Assembly: GCA_947259405.1 (NCBI GenBank)
Contig: CAMYLY010000005.1
Span: forward strand, 43,515-107,514
Direction of reading: 5' to 3'
DNA: 64,000 nucleotides
Origin: an uncultured Gemmatimonadales bacterium
GTDB taxonomy: Bacteria; Gemmatimonadota; Gemmatimonadetes; Gemmatimonadales; GWC2-71-9
Shown: positions 19,898 through 28,186 of the stretch, one piece after another
Position numbering within the stretch: position 1 is the first letter of the stretch
Layout: every line of letters starts with the position of its first letter
Notes under the pieces: generated by a model
Database searches by the model: none
What the model was told of the DNA's origin: nothing
The model's input: the letters and a program-made list of their open reading frames with translations, nothing else
Made by a program: the position numbers and the translations under genes

Positions 19898-19926
19898 TGG
19901 ACGTCGTCAGGAGGGGCGTGTACAAT
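19898..19926 (+). promoter_or_regulatory. Promoter giving a leaderless mRNA for the 19933 lipoprotein
   Basis: TGGACG (-35, 19898-19903), a 17-base spacer and TACAAT (-10, 19921-19926). Transcription would begin at about 19933, which is the A of the ATG. Confidence 0.6.
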
Positions 19927-19932
19927 TGAGTC

Positions 19933-20439
19933 ATGCGTACTCCGCTGCCCTTCAGTCTTGGCATGGTGGTCATTGTTGCCTGCGCTCCGGCGGATCCAGA
20001 GAACAGCGCGACGTGCGCCATCACGATGATGGCCAGTGCGAATCGGGTGCTCGACCAGATGCGATCCGGTGCACGGACGCTGAACTTCCCGCCTTACGGA
20101 CTCGAAGGGACGATTGCAGCTCGGGTCGTCGGCTTTGGAACACAGGCGGCACTCGCCGCCGAGGCGCCCGAAGGCGCGGTCGTGGGTTATGAGGGCGACG
20201 GCTTCCCCACCGAGCCGGGGTTCGGACTCGCGATTGTGGAGGACTCGGCCGAAACGTTCATGGGAGTGCTGATCTTCGATCTAGACCCGCCACGTGATCT
20301 TCCACAAGTCGGGACCGTCTCTAACGTTTCTACGACGTTACCGCTGTACGGAGCTCGCATCTCGTGGGCCGCCGTGAGCAACGATCGTTGTCCACTATTT
20401 GGCCCGATCAACTCCCCAGCTGACCCGGTGTCGCGCTAG
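19933..20439 (+). CDS. Small hypothetical lipoprotein
   Basis: A 168-residue protein with a lipoprotein signal (MRTPLPFSLGMVVIVAC, lipidation at Cys17). The mature part contains two further cysteines (TCAIT and RCPLF) that could form a disulfide, and several beta-strand-like segments (GTIAARVVGFG, FMGVLIFDLD). I do not recognise the family. The ATG is fixed by the signal peptide and by a promoter ending just before it. It converges on the next gene with a four-base overlap. Confidence 0.7.
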   Translation: MRTPLPFSLGMVVIVACAPADPENSATCAITMMASANRVLDQMRSGARTLNFPPYGLEGTIAARVVGFGTQAALAAEAPEGAVVGYEGDGFPTEPGFGLAIVEDSAETFMGVLIFDLDPPRDLPQVGTVSNVSTTLPLYGARISWAAVSNDRCPLFGPINSPADPVSR

Positions 20440-21167
20440 GAATCTGCGTTTCGCTCGAACGCGTCGGTGACCTGACGAATCAAGCGGTCGGCCGAGTTCT
20501 TGTCGGGGAACAGCCACCTGTCCGAAACCTGATTGAGCGCCACCCGCAAATCGGCGAAAGACTCCGCCGCTTCCTCAAACACGTCGGCGAGATCGAATTC
20601 GTGCGCCAAGCGATGGTCCGAAGCGAGGTGGAAGCCACGCGCTCCGAGCTGCTCGAAGTACGACAGGCCAGGACCGCCATTGCGTCGCTGCCGAGCCGTT
20701 ATATACTCGGGAAAGAGTCCGGCCAGCCACAGGGCGAAGTTCCCCAGATGTGCGCGAAGCAAGAACCCGCGCCGGCCCGATTGTGACTGGATGCCGGTAA
20801 GCAGATCGGTCAGGTAGAAGAACGACTCGTCATCGTGGCGCGCAATACGATAGGCGCGCCGGGAGCGACCAAACTCGAGCAACAGGGCCCCGAGGTAATC
20901 ACTGAGACGATCACTGTCGACGCCCACGGCCAACAGCGCATGTCGAACGGTAACATAGAGAAACAACGCGGGAGAGGGAGACACGAGGTGATCACGCGAT
21001 CGAAGCTTCTCGGTGAGCCCTGGATCGTCAAGCAACGCGTCGAACCCCACGGTCGCCATCTTTGCCCGCACCGCATCTTCCCGTTGCGCATCACCGTCGG
21101 CCAACAGCTCCACGACGACGTCCGCGTCGGTCGCGACAAAACGCGCTCGTAGGTTCGCGAGGATCAC
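20436..21167 (-). CDS. Hypothetical cytoplasmic protein, 243 aa
   Basis: No family recognised. The protein is soluble and mostly helical, with SPSPALFLYVTVRHALLAVGV in the middle, a conserved-looking YLGALLLEFGRSRRAYRI, and FLLRAHLGNFALWLAGLFPEY. It starts with GTG at 21167, one base from the divergent GTG of the sensor kinase. It carries no signal peptide; the hydrophobic stretches are short and amphipathic. Its divergent placement beside a sensor kinase might mean a functional link, but this is only inference. Confidence 0.65.
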   Translation of the reverse strand: MILANLRARFVATDADVVVELLADGDAQREDAVRAKMATVGFDALLDDPGLTEKLRSRDHLVSPSPALFLYVTVRHALLAVGVDSDRLSDYLGALLLEFGRSRRAYRIARHDDESFFYLTDLLTGIQSQSGRRGFLLRAHLGNFALWLAGLFPEYITARQRRNGGPGLSYFEQLGARGFHLASDHRLAHEFDLADVFEEAAESFADLRVALNQVSDRWLFPDKNSADRLIRQVTDAFERNADS

Positions 21168-21168
21168 C

Positions 21169-23085
21169 GTGCCACCTCCGTCCGAGGATCAGCGATCGTC
21201 GTTACAGTCACTCACCCGACTGGGCCAAGAACTCGCCGGGACATTGGCGCTGGACACCGCCGTCCAACGCACCGCCACGCTGCTCAATGACATCCTCAGC
21301 CCAGATCACATCCTCATCGTGCTGTACCACCCCGAAACCCACATCCCCTTCGTCGCCCACCATGCTCAGTATGCAAAACCAAGGCCTGATGATCCGCTCA
21401 TCGACCTTGTTATCAATGAAGGACCACGAGTGCTAACGAATGCTGATGAGTTGACGGGACTCGGCAGCCAACCGGTCGTGCCCATGAGTTCATGGCTCGG
21501 CGCGCCGATTCTGGCGCGAGGGAAGCCGATCGGCGCAATCTCGCTGTCTTCTGTCGTCTCGGGACGGTTCGTACAGTGGCATCTCGATTGGTTGTGCGCT
21601 GTCACGGCCCAGTTGGGGATCGCCCTCGAGAACATCCGTCTACTGCAACTGCTCTCGATCGGCAAGCTCGAATGGGAACAAACTGTCGATGCGATCGGTC
21701 AGGCATTTTGCCTGGTGGATTCGCATGATTCCATTCGGCGAGCCAACCGCGCGTTTGCCCGCCTGGTCGACATCCCGCTCACGGCAGTGGGCGGACGCCG
21801 ATGGCGCGAGGTCCTGGAGCCAGCGTGGGCCCCGGCGATCGAACAGGCGCTCGCTGCCGCCGGCACGGGTCGCCAATTCGAGGTCACGATCGGTCCTTCC
21901 ACGTACACGGTTGCGGCATTGCGACTCGTGCAGCCCCCCGACACCGCTGTGCTCATGTTCGACGATGAGACGGAGAAGCACCGACTGCAGGAACAGTTGA
22001 TCCAATCGGAGAAGATGTCCGCCATCGGGCAGCTCATTGCGGGTGTGGCCCACGACCTCAACAACCCGCTTGCCTCAGTCGTCGGGTTTGCCGATTTCCT
22101 CATCGATGGTGCGCGCGCGCCAGAAACGTTGCGTGAACCACTGGAGGCAATTCGGAACGAGGCGGAGCGAGCGGCAAAGATCGTCCGCAGCCTGCTCAAT
22201 TTCGCGCGCAAGAACGAGGGAGAACGACGCGCACAGCAGATTGGGCCGATCCTCGAGGCCACGGAACTCCTTCTCCGCAACCAACTCACGGCACTCGCTG
22301 TTGAGATCGAGCTCGACGTGGCTGACGATCTGCCCCGGATCTCCGTCGACGCCAATCAACTCCAGCAGGTCCTCGTGAACCTGGTGACCAACGCGGCGCA
22401 GGCCATGCATGCCTCGGGCGAAGGCGACCGTGTGACGCTCGGCGCCGAGCCGTGGCTAGATGGGGTGGCAGTCACCATCACGGACAACGGTCCGGGCGTC
22501 AGCAGCAACATTGCGGAGCGCATCTTCGAACCGTTCTTCACGACGAAGCCGGAAGGAGAAGGCACCGGGCTTGGACTGTCGATTTGCCAAGGCATCATCA
22601 AGGAACATGGCGGCCGTATCCACTACGCGCCCGGCGACATCGGCGGCGCGAAGTTCACGATCGAGATTCCAGGTGCCACCACCCACGTCGAAGACGTCGA
22701 GGAACCCCCCGTCGAGCTCGGTCGCCTTCGGATCCTCGTCGTGGATGACGAGCCGCACATTCAACACTACATGCGGGCCGCGCTCGAAGCGTGGGGCCAC
22801 ACGGTCGCCACCGCTGCCAACGGGGAAGAGGCCTTGGCTCGAGTGGCCGAAGTCACGTTCGACGTGGTCGTGACCGACCTGCGGATGCCGACCCAGGGCG
22901 GCCGGGAGTTCTACACGGTGCTTCGCGAGCAGTATCCTGAGACCGCCCACCGGGTGGTGTTCGCGACGGGCGATACGATTCGTGGAGACACCATGGAGTT
23001 CCTTGAATCCCAAGGTCAGCCGTATCTCCGCAAGCCATTCACATTAGGAGAGTTACGAGAGGCCCTTGTCCGGGCCCGGGCCTGA
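21169..23085 (+). CDS. Hybrid sensor histidine kinase (GAF-PAS-HisKA-HATPase-receiver)
   Basis: A 638-residue soluble hybrid kinase. A GAF domain (about 10-165) is followed by a PAS-like domain (about 170-285). The dimerisation domain has the phospho-accepting histidine near 295 in GVAHDLNNPLASVVGF. The ATPase domain shows NAAQAMHASGEGDRV, DNGPGVSSNIAERIFEPFFTT and GTGLGLSICQGIIKEHGG. A C-terminal receiver starts ILVVDDEPHIQHYM, with acceptor Asp near 570 in VVVTDLRMPTQGG. No membrane segments are seen, so it senses a cytoplasmic signal. No separate response regulator lies next to it. GTG at 21169 is the last start before the GAF domain. Confidence 0.88.
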   Translation: MPPPSEDQRSSLQSLTRLGQELAGTLALDTAVQRTATLLNDILSPDHILIVLYHPETHIPFVAHHAQYAKPRPDDPLIDLVINEGPRVLTNADELTGLGSQPVVPMSSWLGAPILARGKPIGAISLSSVVSGRFVQWHLDWLCAVTAQLGIALENIRLLQLLSIGKLEWEQTVDAIGQAFCLVDSHDSIRRANRAFARLVDIPLTAVGGRRWREVLEPAWAPAIEQALAAAGTGRQFEVTIGPSTYTVAALRLVQPPDTAVLMFDDETEKHRLQEQLIQSEKMSAIGQLIAGVAHDLNNPLASVVGFADFLIDGARAPETLREPLEAIRNEAERAAKIVRSLLNFARKNEGERRAQQIGPILEATELLLRNQLTALAVEIELDVADDLPRISVDANQLQQVLVNLVTNAAQAMHASGEGDRVTLGAEPWLDGVAVTITDNGPGVSSNIAERIFEPFFTTKPEGEGTGLGLSICQGIIKEHGGRIHYAPGDIGGAKFTIEIPGATTHVEDVEEPPVELGRLRILVVDDEPHIQHYMRAALEAWGHTVATAANGEEALARVAEVTFDVVVTDLRMPTQGGREFYTVLREQYPETAHRVVFATGDTIRGDTMEFLESQGQPYLRKPFTLGELREALVRARA

Positions 23086-23200
23086 GCGCCCACAAGTTCC
23101 CCACCTTGTTAAATTGTCGCGCGAACCCTCCCGCCCCAGCCCCGGGTATGGGAATGTGGCCCACGGGGCCAGGGAGACAGACGCTGACGATCGAGGAATC

Positions 23201-23947
23201 GTGATCTACATCTGTGTCGCGACAAACAACGACGCACGGACCATCGGTCTGTTGCTGTGGAAGCTCCGCAAGGTATTTCATCACTTCCCGCGGGAATACC
23301 ACGTTCTCGCCGGCGACGACGCGTCCACGGACGAAACGCGAGACGTGTTGGAGAACTACCAGGGTGCCGTGCCTATGTCGATCGAGCATCTCGAGACTGG
23401 TGGGTACGCGAGGACGCTCGAACACCTGGTACAGATCGCGGTCGAGCGCAGCGACCGGCCCAAGCGTGACCTCGCCATCACACTGCCGGCGGACTACCGA
23501 ACGTCACCGGGCATCATTCCAGCCTTGGTTCGCAGTTTCGAATCCGGAGCGGACGTCATCGTGGGGGAAACCAATCGCGGGGAGCCCGCCTTTGGGCGGC
23601 GTCTCGTCCGAAGCATGGCGGGATTGCTGCTCAAACCGGGACTCCACGTCCCTGGAGTGCGGGACCTCACCTCGGGTGTCAACGGCTTCCGGTTGGTGAC
23701 GCTTCGGAACTGTCTGGCGAACGGAGAAGGGCGACTCCTGATGACGGAAGGAACTTGCGCGGACGCCGAGCTGGTGGCACGGGCAGCCGCTGGAGCCCGT
23801 CAAGTTGCCGCCGTAGAGGCCCGAGAGTATGGCACCCGGCGGGAGGCGCCATACGACGAGAACGTGTTGGGGCTCGCGATGAACCTATTCCGTGCGGGTA
23901 GGCAATTGCACATTCCCCGCCCGAAAGTGGAGGTCACACGTGCGTAA
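23201..23947 (+). CDS. Family 2 glycosyltransferase-like protein
   Basis: A 248-residue GT-A fold protein. It begins MIYICVATNNDARTIGLLLW, with AGDDASTDETRDVLENYQG as the nucleotide-sugar acidic site, and DLAITLPADYRTSPGIIPAL and GADVIVGETNRGEPAFGRR later. The C-terminal part has VRDLTSGVNGFRL. It is shorter than most GT2 enzymes and has no membrane helices. The substrate is unknown; envelope glycan or lipid synthesis is a reasonable guess. GTG at 23201 follows GAGGAATC at good spacing. Confidence 0.75.
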   Translation: MIYICVATNNDARTIGLLLWKLRKVFHHFPREYHVLAGDDASTDETRDVLENYQGAVPMSIEHLETGGYARTLEHLVQIAVERSDRPKRDLAITLPADYRTSPGIIPALVRSFESGADVIVGETNRGEPAFGRRLVRSMAGLLLKPGLHVPGVRDLTSGVNGFRLVTLRNCLANGEGRLLMTEGTCADAELVARAAAGARQVAAVEAREYGTRREAPYDENVLGLAMNLFRAGRQLHIPRPKVEVTRA

Positions 23948-24848
23948 TCCGATCTGGACCGGTTTGGCGACGTGCGGACTCCTCGCTGCGGGCGCGGTCG
24001 CGGGCCAGGCCCAGGAACCCCAGACGCAGGGCGTCCCGCTCGAGCGCATGCCAGTGGGGGAGACACTGGTCTACAACGCGAAGTTCGGGATTCTGAAGCT
24101 TGGCATCGGGATGATGCATGTCGCAGGGATCGACACGGTGCGTGGCGTTGAGTCGCTTCACACCGTCTTCCATCTGCAGGGCGGATCGTTCTTCTATCGC
24201 TTGGACGACCGAATGGATTCGTGGGTGGGCCTCGACGACTTCGCGTCACGCCGCTTCGTGCAAGACTTCCACGAAGGCGGATCGGATCGTTACACCGAGT
24301 ATGACATCTTTCCTGATTCCGGCTTTTATCGCCAGAACGAGGTCGACACGCTTGCCGCGACTTCGCCTAATCCGCTCGACGACGCCGCATTCTTCTATTT
24401 CGTTCGGACGGTCGACCTCGAGGTCGGGGAACGGTATGAATTCGATCGGTATTTTCGACCGGACCGCAATCCGGTCGTGCTCGAGGTGCTGCGCAAAGAC
24501 ACGCTCGACCTGCCAGCGGGTCGCTTCGAAACCATCGTCGTGCGGCCAACCATCAAGGGGCGCGGCATCCTCGCGGAAAGTCAGAATCCCCTTATGTGGC
24601 TGACCGACGATGACCGCCGGATGATGGTGCAGTTGAAGACCACGTTCGCTTCGATCGCGACCGTGACGCTGCAGCTCCGGGAGATCACGGACGAGCCCCC
24701 TGAGGAACTTCGGCGGGAGTCGGAAAACCCTAACGAACACGAGCCCCGACAGAGATCGGGGCTCGCTTACCTTCCGCGGCTCGAACCGTCGTTGACCCCT
24801 ACGCGTCCGGCTCGCCCTGAATGGTTTCCCGGACCTTCCGAGCCGTAG
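23940..24848 (+). CDS. DUF3108-type secreted protein, with probable altered C-terminus
   Basis: A protein of 302 codons with a signal peptide (TGLATCGLLAAGAVAGQAQ) and a DUF3108-like beta-rich body: GETLVYNAKFGILKLGIGMM, then KTTFASIATVTLQLREIT near the end. It overlaps the glycosyltransferase by eight bases. The last 40 codons look wrong: they read through a perfect hairpin (24740-24765) and into the convergent gene. One extra A in the AAAA run at 24724-24727 would give GAA AAA CCC TAA, ending the protein at 24733 just before the hairpin. I suspect a one-base deletion or a sequencing error. DUF3108 function is unknown. Confidence 0.75.
   Translation: MRNPIWTGLATCGLLAAGAVAGQAQEPQTQGVPLERMPVGETLVYNAKFGILKLGIGMMHVAGIDTVRGVESLHTVFHLQGGSFFYRLDDRMDSWVGLDDFASRRFVQDFHEGGSDRYTEYDIFPDSGFYRQNEVDTLAATSPNPLDDAAFFYFVRTVDLEVGERYEFDRYFRPDRNPVVLEVLRKDTLDLPAGRFETIVVRPTIKGRGILAESQNPLMWLTDDDRRMMVQLKTTFASIATVTLQLREITDEPPEELRRESENPNEHEPRQRSGLAYLPRLEPSLTPTRPARPEWFPGPSEP
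24740..24765. terminator. Hairpin terminator inside the annotated 3' end
   Basis: A perfect 10-bp stem (CGAGCCCCGA with TCGGGGCTCG) and a 6-base loop, followed on the plus strand by CTTACCTTCC. It lies where the upstream DUF3108 gene would end if its frame were restored. Confidence 0.7.
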
Positions 24849-25014
24849 TCGGGCTGATGATCTTGATGATCAAGTAGAAAATGAATCCGAGAGCGGCCAG
24901 CCAGAGCAACGCCCAGATCAGCTTGAACGCCAATCCCAGCAAGCCAAACAGGAGTCTGAGCGCGACGATACCGATCACCGCAAGTACGGAATAGCCTACG
25001 ACAGCGCGGACCAT
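24799..25014 (-). CDS. Small two-helix membrane protein
   Basis: A 71-residue protein made of two hydrophobic segments (VVGYSVLAVIGIVALRLLFG and FKLIWALLWLAALGFIFYLI) joined by a short loop, with a charged C-terminal tail TARKVRETIQGEPDA. ATG at 25014 follows a strong GGAGG site six bases upstream, which decides the start over a longer in-frame reading. Function unknown. It converges on the DUF3108 gene and diverges from thiO. Confidence 0.75.
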   Translation of the reverse strand: MVRAVVGYSVLAVIGIVALRLLFGLLGLAFKLIWALLWLAALGFIFYLIIKIISPTTARKVRETIQGEPDA

Positions 25015-25089
25015 TATTTCCTCCGAGAATTGACACGTCCTATAGCCACGTACGAACGTAGGACGCAACGGGTTTCAGCTCAAGGAATT

Positions 25090-26208
25090 ATGCCTATCCC
25101 AGACGTCGTAGTCGTGGGAGGGGGCGTCATTGGCGCAGCCTCCGCCCGAGCCCTGGCCATCCGTGGCCTCTCGGTCAGCTTGATCGAGCCGGGACCGCTC
25201 CGAGGTGCCGCCACAGATGCGTCTGCCGGCCTCCTCGCGCCCCTGGCCGAGGCAACCGAAGACGACCCCATGCTCTCGCTCAAGGTCCGCGGACGAGATC
25301 ACTACGCTGACTTGGTCCCCTCCCTGGAGGAGGAGACGGGTATCGACCTGGGGTATTGGACGGAAGGGATCCTGAACCTCGCGTTCACCGAAGACAAAGC
25401 CGCCGAGCTCCGCCACGCTGTGGCGTGGCAGCGGCAACTCGGGTTCGCCGCGGAATGGCTCGTGCCAGAGGAGGTCCATGACGTGGCGTCGGGAACCGCC
25501 AACGACGTGCTCGGTGCGAGCATGGTCGTCGAGGACGGCGCCATCGATCCCGCAGCCCTTCGCGCCGCGCTGCTGTCGTCGGCGACGTTCGCCGGTATTC
25601 GCATTCGTGCTCGCGAGCGTGTCACCCACCTCGAGATCCAAGACGGCCACGTGCAGGCCGTACGCACCAACAAGGCGCCAAAACGTGGGATCCGTTGTGG
25701 CGCGGTCGTGATCGCCGCCGGCTGCTGGTCGGGTCGCATCAGCGGTTTGCCTCGTCCGCTTCCCGTCGAGCCCGTTCGCGGACAGATGATTGCAGTGCCC
25801 TGGCCGACCGGAGAACCGCGTGCCGTGATCTATGGAGCGGGCGCCTACACGCTGCATCGCGCCGGCGAGGCCTTGGTCGGTGCCACCGTGGAGCGCGTTG
25901 GATTTTCCACCGGCACCACCAAGTCGGGGGCCGACGGCCTGCTGCGATCGGTTCGCACGGTCTTTCCGTCGCTCACCGACGCGACACCAACCCGAAAATG
26001 GGCCGGCCTCCGGCCCATGACGACCGACGGGCAGCCACTTATCGGCAAGGATCCGGAGATACCGAATCTCGTGTACGCGACTGGGCACGGAAGAGCGGGC
26101 ATCATGATGGGCTCGCTCACAGGCGACATCGTGCGAGACCTGGTCCTGCAAGAGGAACTCGAGTACGATCTCACCCCTGCGAACCCACAGCGTTTCTGGG
26201 ATTCCTGA
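25090..26208 (+). CDS. thiO: Glycine oxidase ThiO (FAD-dependent)
   Basis: A 372-residue DAO-family flavoenzyme. The dinucleotide-binding motif is VVVVGGGVIGAASARAL near the N-terminus, and there is EPVRGQMIAVPW in the middle and the C-terminal FAD segment RKWAGLRPMTTDGQPLIG followed by GHGRAGIMMGSLTGDIV. ThiO oxidises glycine to iminoglyoxylate for thiazole synthesis in thiamine formation. Other D-amino-acid or sarcosine oxidases share the fold, so the substrate is likely rather than certain. ATG at 25090 follows AAGGAATT. No other thi gene is in the window. Confidence 0.85.
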   Translation: MPIPDVVVVGGGVIGAASARALAIRGLSVSLIEPGPLRGAATDASAGLLAPLAEATEDDPMLSLKVRGRDHYADLVPSLEEETGIDLGYWTEGILNLAFTEDKAAELRHAVAWQRQLGFAAEWLVPEEVHDVASGTANDVLGASMVVEDGAIDPAALRAALLSSATFAGIRIRARERVTHLEIQDGHVQAVRTNKAPKRGIRCGAVVIAAGCWSGRISGLPRPLPVEPVRGQMIAVPWPTGEPRAVIYGAGAYTLHRAGEALVGATVERVGFSTGTTKSGADGLLRSVRTVFPSLTDATPTRKWAGLRPMTTDGQPLIGKDPEIPNLVYATGHGRAGIMMGSLTGDIVRDLVLQEELEYDLTPANPQRFWDS

Positions 26209-26244
26209 GATCAACTAACCGGTTGAAATGACGCCGCTGGCGTA

Positions 26245-26273
26245 TTGGTGACCCCCGGCATGTTGGGTATGTT
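26245..26273 (+). promoter_or_regulatory. Promoter of the lipA-pdh operon
   Basis: TTGGTG (-35, 26245-26250), 17 bases, TATGTT (-10, 26268-26273). The predicted transcript starts near 26280, about four bases before the lipA ATG at 26284. Confidence 0.5.
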
Positions 26274-26283
26274 TGGTGTCCCT

Positions 26284-27195
26284 ATGGAACTCGTCCAACT
26301 CACGTCGCGCCAAGGGCCTCCGCGGAAGCCCGACTGGCTAAAGGTTAAGGCTCCGGGCGGCCGGAACTACGCCGAGGTGCGTACGTTGATGCGAGAGCTC
26401 GGGCTGCACACCGTGTGTGAAGAGGCCCACTGCCCCAATATCGGCGAGTGTTGGGAGCACAAAGCGGCTACGTTCATGATCCTGGGCGATGTCTGCACTC
26501 GCAATTGCGCGTACTGCGCGGTGACTCACGGGACTCCGGAGCCCTACGACGCCGAGGAACCCAGGCGTCTTGCCGAGGCCGTGACCGCAATGCGTTTGCA
26601 GCACGTCGTCATCACGAGCGTCGATCGCGATGATCTCCCCAACGGAGGAGCAGAAGCATTTGCTGGATGCGTGACGGAGATCCGGCTCCGCGATCCAGGC
26701 GCGTCGGTCGAGTTGTTGACCCCCGATTTCAAGGGATCCGAAGCTGCGATCAAGATCGTCGTTGACGCCAAGCCGGATATTTTCAATCACAATCTCGAAA
26801 CGGTTCGCCGGTTGTACCGGATCGCACGACCCGGCGGCCGATATGATCGCGCCCTCTCCGTGCTCCGGTACGCCAAGGAGCTCGACTCGGAGCTGCTCAC
26901 CAAATCCGGCATCATGTGCGGGCTGGGCGAGCAGTGGGACGAGCTGCTGGTCGCCATGCAGGACCTGCGCGATCAGGGCGTCGAAATCCTGACGCTCGGA
27001 CAGTACCTCCGTCCCTCACTCGATCACCTCGCGGTCGCCCGGTACTACACGCCGGAAGAATTCGCGCAGCTTCGTCACATCGGGATGGACATGGGGTACC
27101 GGCACGTGGAAGCCGGTCCACTCGTCCGTTCCTCGTACCACGCGTGGGAGCAAGTCCAACGGGCTGCGACGCCCTCGTGGGCCGTTGATGACTGA
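26284..27195 (+). CDS. lipA: Lipoyl synthase
   Basis: A 303-residue radical SAM enzyme that inserts two sulfurs into protein-bound octanoyl groups. The auxiliary iron-sulfur cluster uses Cys45, Cys50 and Cys56 in CEEAHCPNIGEC, and the radical SAM cluster uses Cys71, Cys75 and Cys78 in CTRNCAYC. The C-terminal RSSYHA supplies the auxiliary-cluster serine. All required residues are present. Of the possible starts (26245, 26260, 26269, 26284) I choose 26284, which gives the normal short N-terminus and lies just after a promoter. It leads a run with pdhA, pdhB, pdhC, lpd and lipB. Confidence 0.96.
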   Translation: MELVQLTSRQGPPRKPDWLKVKAPGGRNYAEVRTLMRELGLHTVCEEAHCPNIGECWEHKAATFMILGDVCTRNCAYCAVTHGTPEPYDAEEPRRLAEAVTAMRLQHVVITSVDRDDLPNGGAEAFAGCVTEIRLRDPGASVELLTPDFKGSEAAIKIVVDAKPDIFNHNLETVRRLYRIARPGGRYDRALSVLRYAKELDSELLTKSGIMCGLGEQWDELLVAMQDLRDQGVEILTLGQYLRPSLDHLAVARYYTPEEFAQLRHIGMDMGYRHVEAGPLVRSSYHAWEQVQRAATPSWAVDD

Positions 27196-28186
27196 GTCGA
27201 CACAGACGGCGACACTGGACGCCGCGCAGCGCGACTTCTATCACGATCTCCTGCGTCAGATGTTGCTTATTCGTGTCTTCGAGGAGCAGGCCGGGGCGGC
27301 GTACGCGCAAGGGAAGATCGGCGGGTTTTGTCACCTGTACATCGGCCAAGAAGCGGTGGCGGTGGGAGCGATTGCCACGCTGGCAGAACAGGACACCATC
27401 ATCGCCGCCTACCGAGAACACGGGCACGCGCTGGCACGAGGCACGAGTGCTCGTTCCGTGATGGCGGAGCTGTACGGAAAGCTCGGGGGATGCTCGAAGG
27501 GCAAAGGTGGATCCATGCATCTCTTCGATGCATCGACGAACTTCCTCGGCGGCCATGGAATCGTCGGGAGCCACATTCCGCTCGCAGCGGGAACGGCGTT
27601 CGCGGCCCGTTACCGGGAGACCGACGCGGTCACCGTCTGTTTTTTCGGTGAAGCCGCCGTGAATATCGGCGCCTTTCACGAGACGCTTAACATGGCCGCC
27701 TTGTGGAAGCTGCCGGTCGTCTTCATTTGTGAGAACAATCGATACGGGATGGGCACCGCGATGGAGCGGGCCTCGGCAGTGTGGAACGTCTACGAGCGCG
27801 CCTGCTCGTACGACATGGATGAGGAACTCGTTGACGGGATGGATGTCCTTGCAGTCCACAATGTCGTGACACGTGCGGTCGCGCGAGCCCGCGAACGCGG
27901 GGAACCCACGCTCATCGAGGCGCGAACATATCGTTACATGGGTCACTCGATGGCGGACCCCATCCACGGCCACTATCGCACGAAAGAGGAGTTGGAGGAA
28001 CAGAAGGAGCGCGACCCCATCGAGGGATTGCGATCCCAGCTCGTGGACGCCGACCTTCTCGACGAAGACGGATTTGCGACGATCCGTGCTGCGGTCGAAA
28101 AGGAAGTTCAGGACGCGTTGACCTTCGCGGAGCAGGATGCCGATCCGCCACCCGAGGACCTCTACACGTCCGTGTACTCCGACTGA
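27188..28186 (+). CDS. pdhA: Pyruvate dehydrogenase E1 component, alpha subunit
   Basis: A 332-residue thiamine-diphosphate subunit that decarboxylates pyruvate (or another 2-oxoacid) and reductively acylates E2. It has YREHGHALARGTS, GGSMHLFD, NFLGGHGIVGSHIPLAAG and the phosphorylation-loop region YRYMGHSMADPIHGHYRTKEE. The cofactor motif is altered: where most relatives read GDG, this one reads FFGEAAVNIGAFHE, with the expected NNRYG following at normal distance. It overlaps the end of lipA by eight bases. Confidence 0.93.
   Translation: MTESTQTATLDAAQRDFYHDLLRQMLLIRVFEEQAGAAYAQGKIGGFCHLYIGQEAVAVGAIATLAEQDTIIAAYREHGHALARGTSARSVMAELYGKLGGCSKGKGGSMHLFDASTNFLGGHGIVGSHIPLAAGTAFAARYRETDAVTVCFFGEAAVNIGAFHETLNMAALWKLPVVFICENNRYGMGTAMERASAVWNVYERACSYDMDEELVDGMDVLAVHNVVTRAVARARERGEPTLIEARTYRYMGHSMADPIHGHYRTKEELEEQKERDPIEGLRSQLVDADLLDEDGFATIRAAVEKEVQDALTFAEQDADPPPEDLYTSVYSD

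Noticed and set aside
25030..25035. TTGACA upstream of thiO
   Set aside because: No acceptable -10 at 16-18 bases; the nearest T/A-rich words are at wrong spacing.
26912..27973. Minus-strand open frame of 353 codons opposite lipA/pdhA
   Set aside because: It lies wholly opposite two clearly recognised genes, has low-complexity composition and no domain; an artefact of GC-rich coding DNA.
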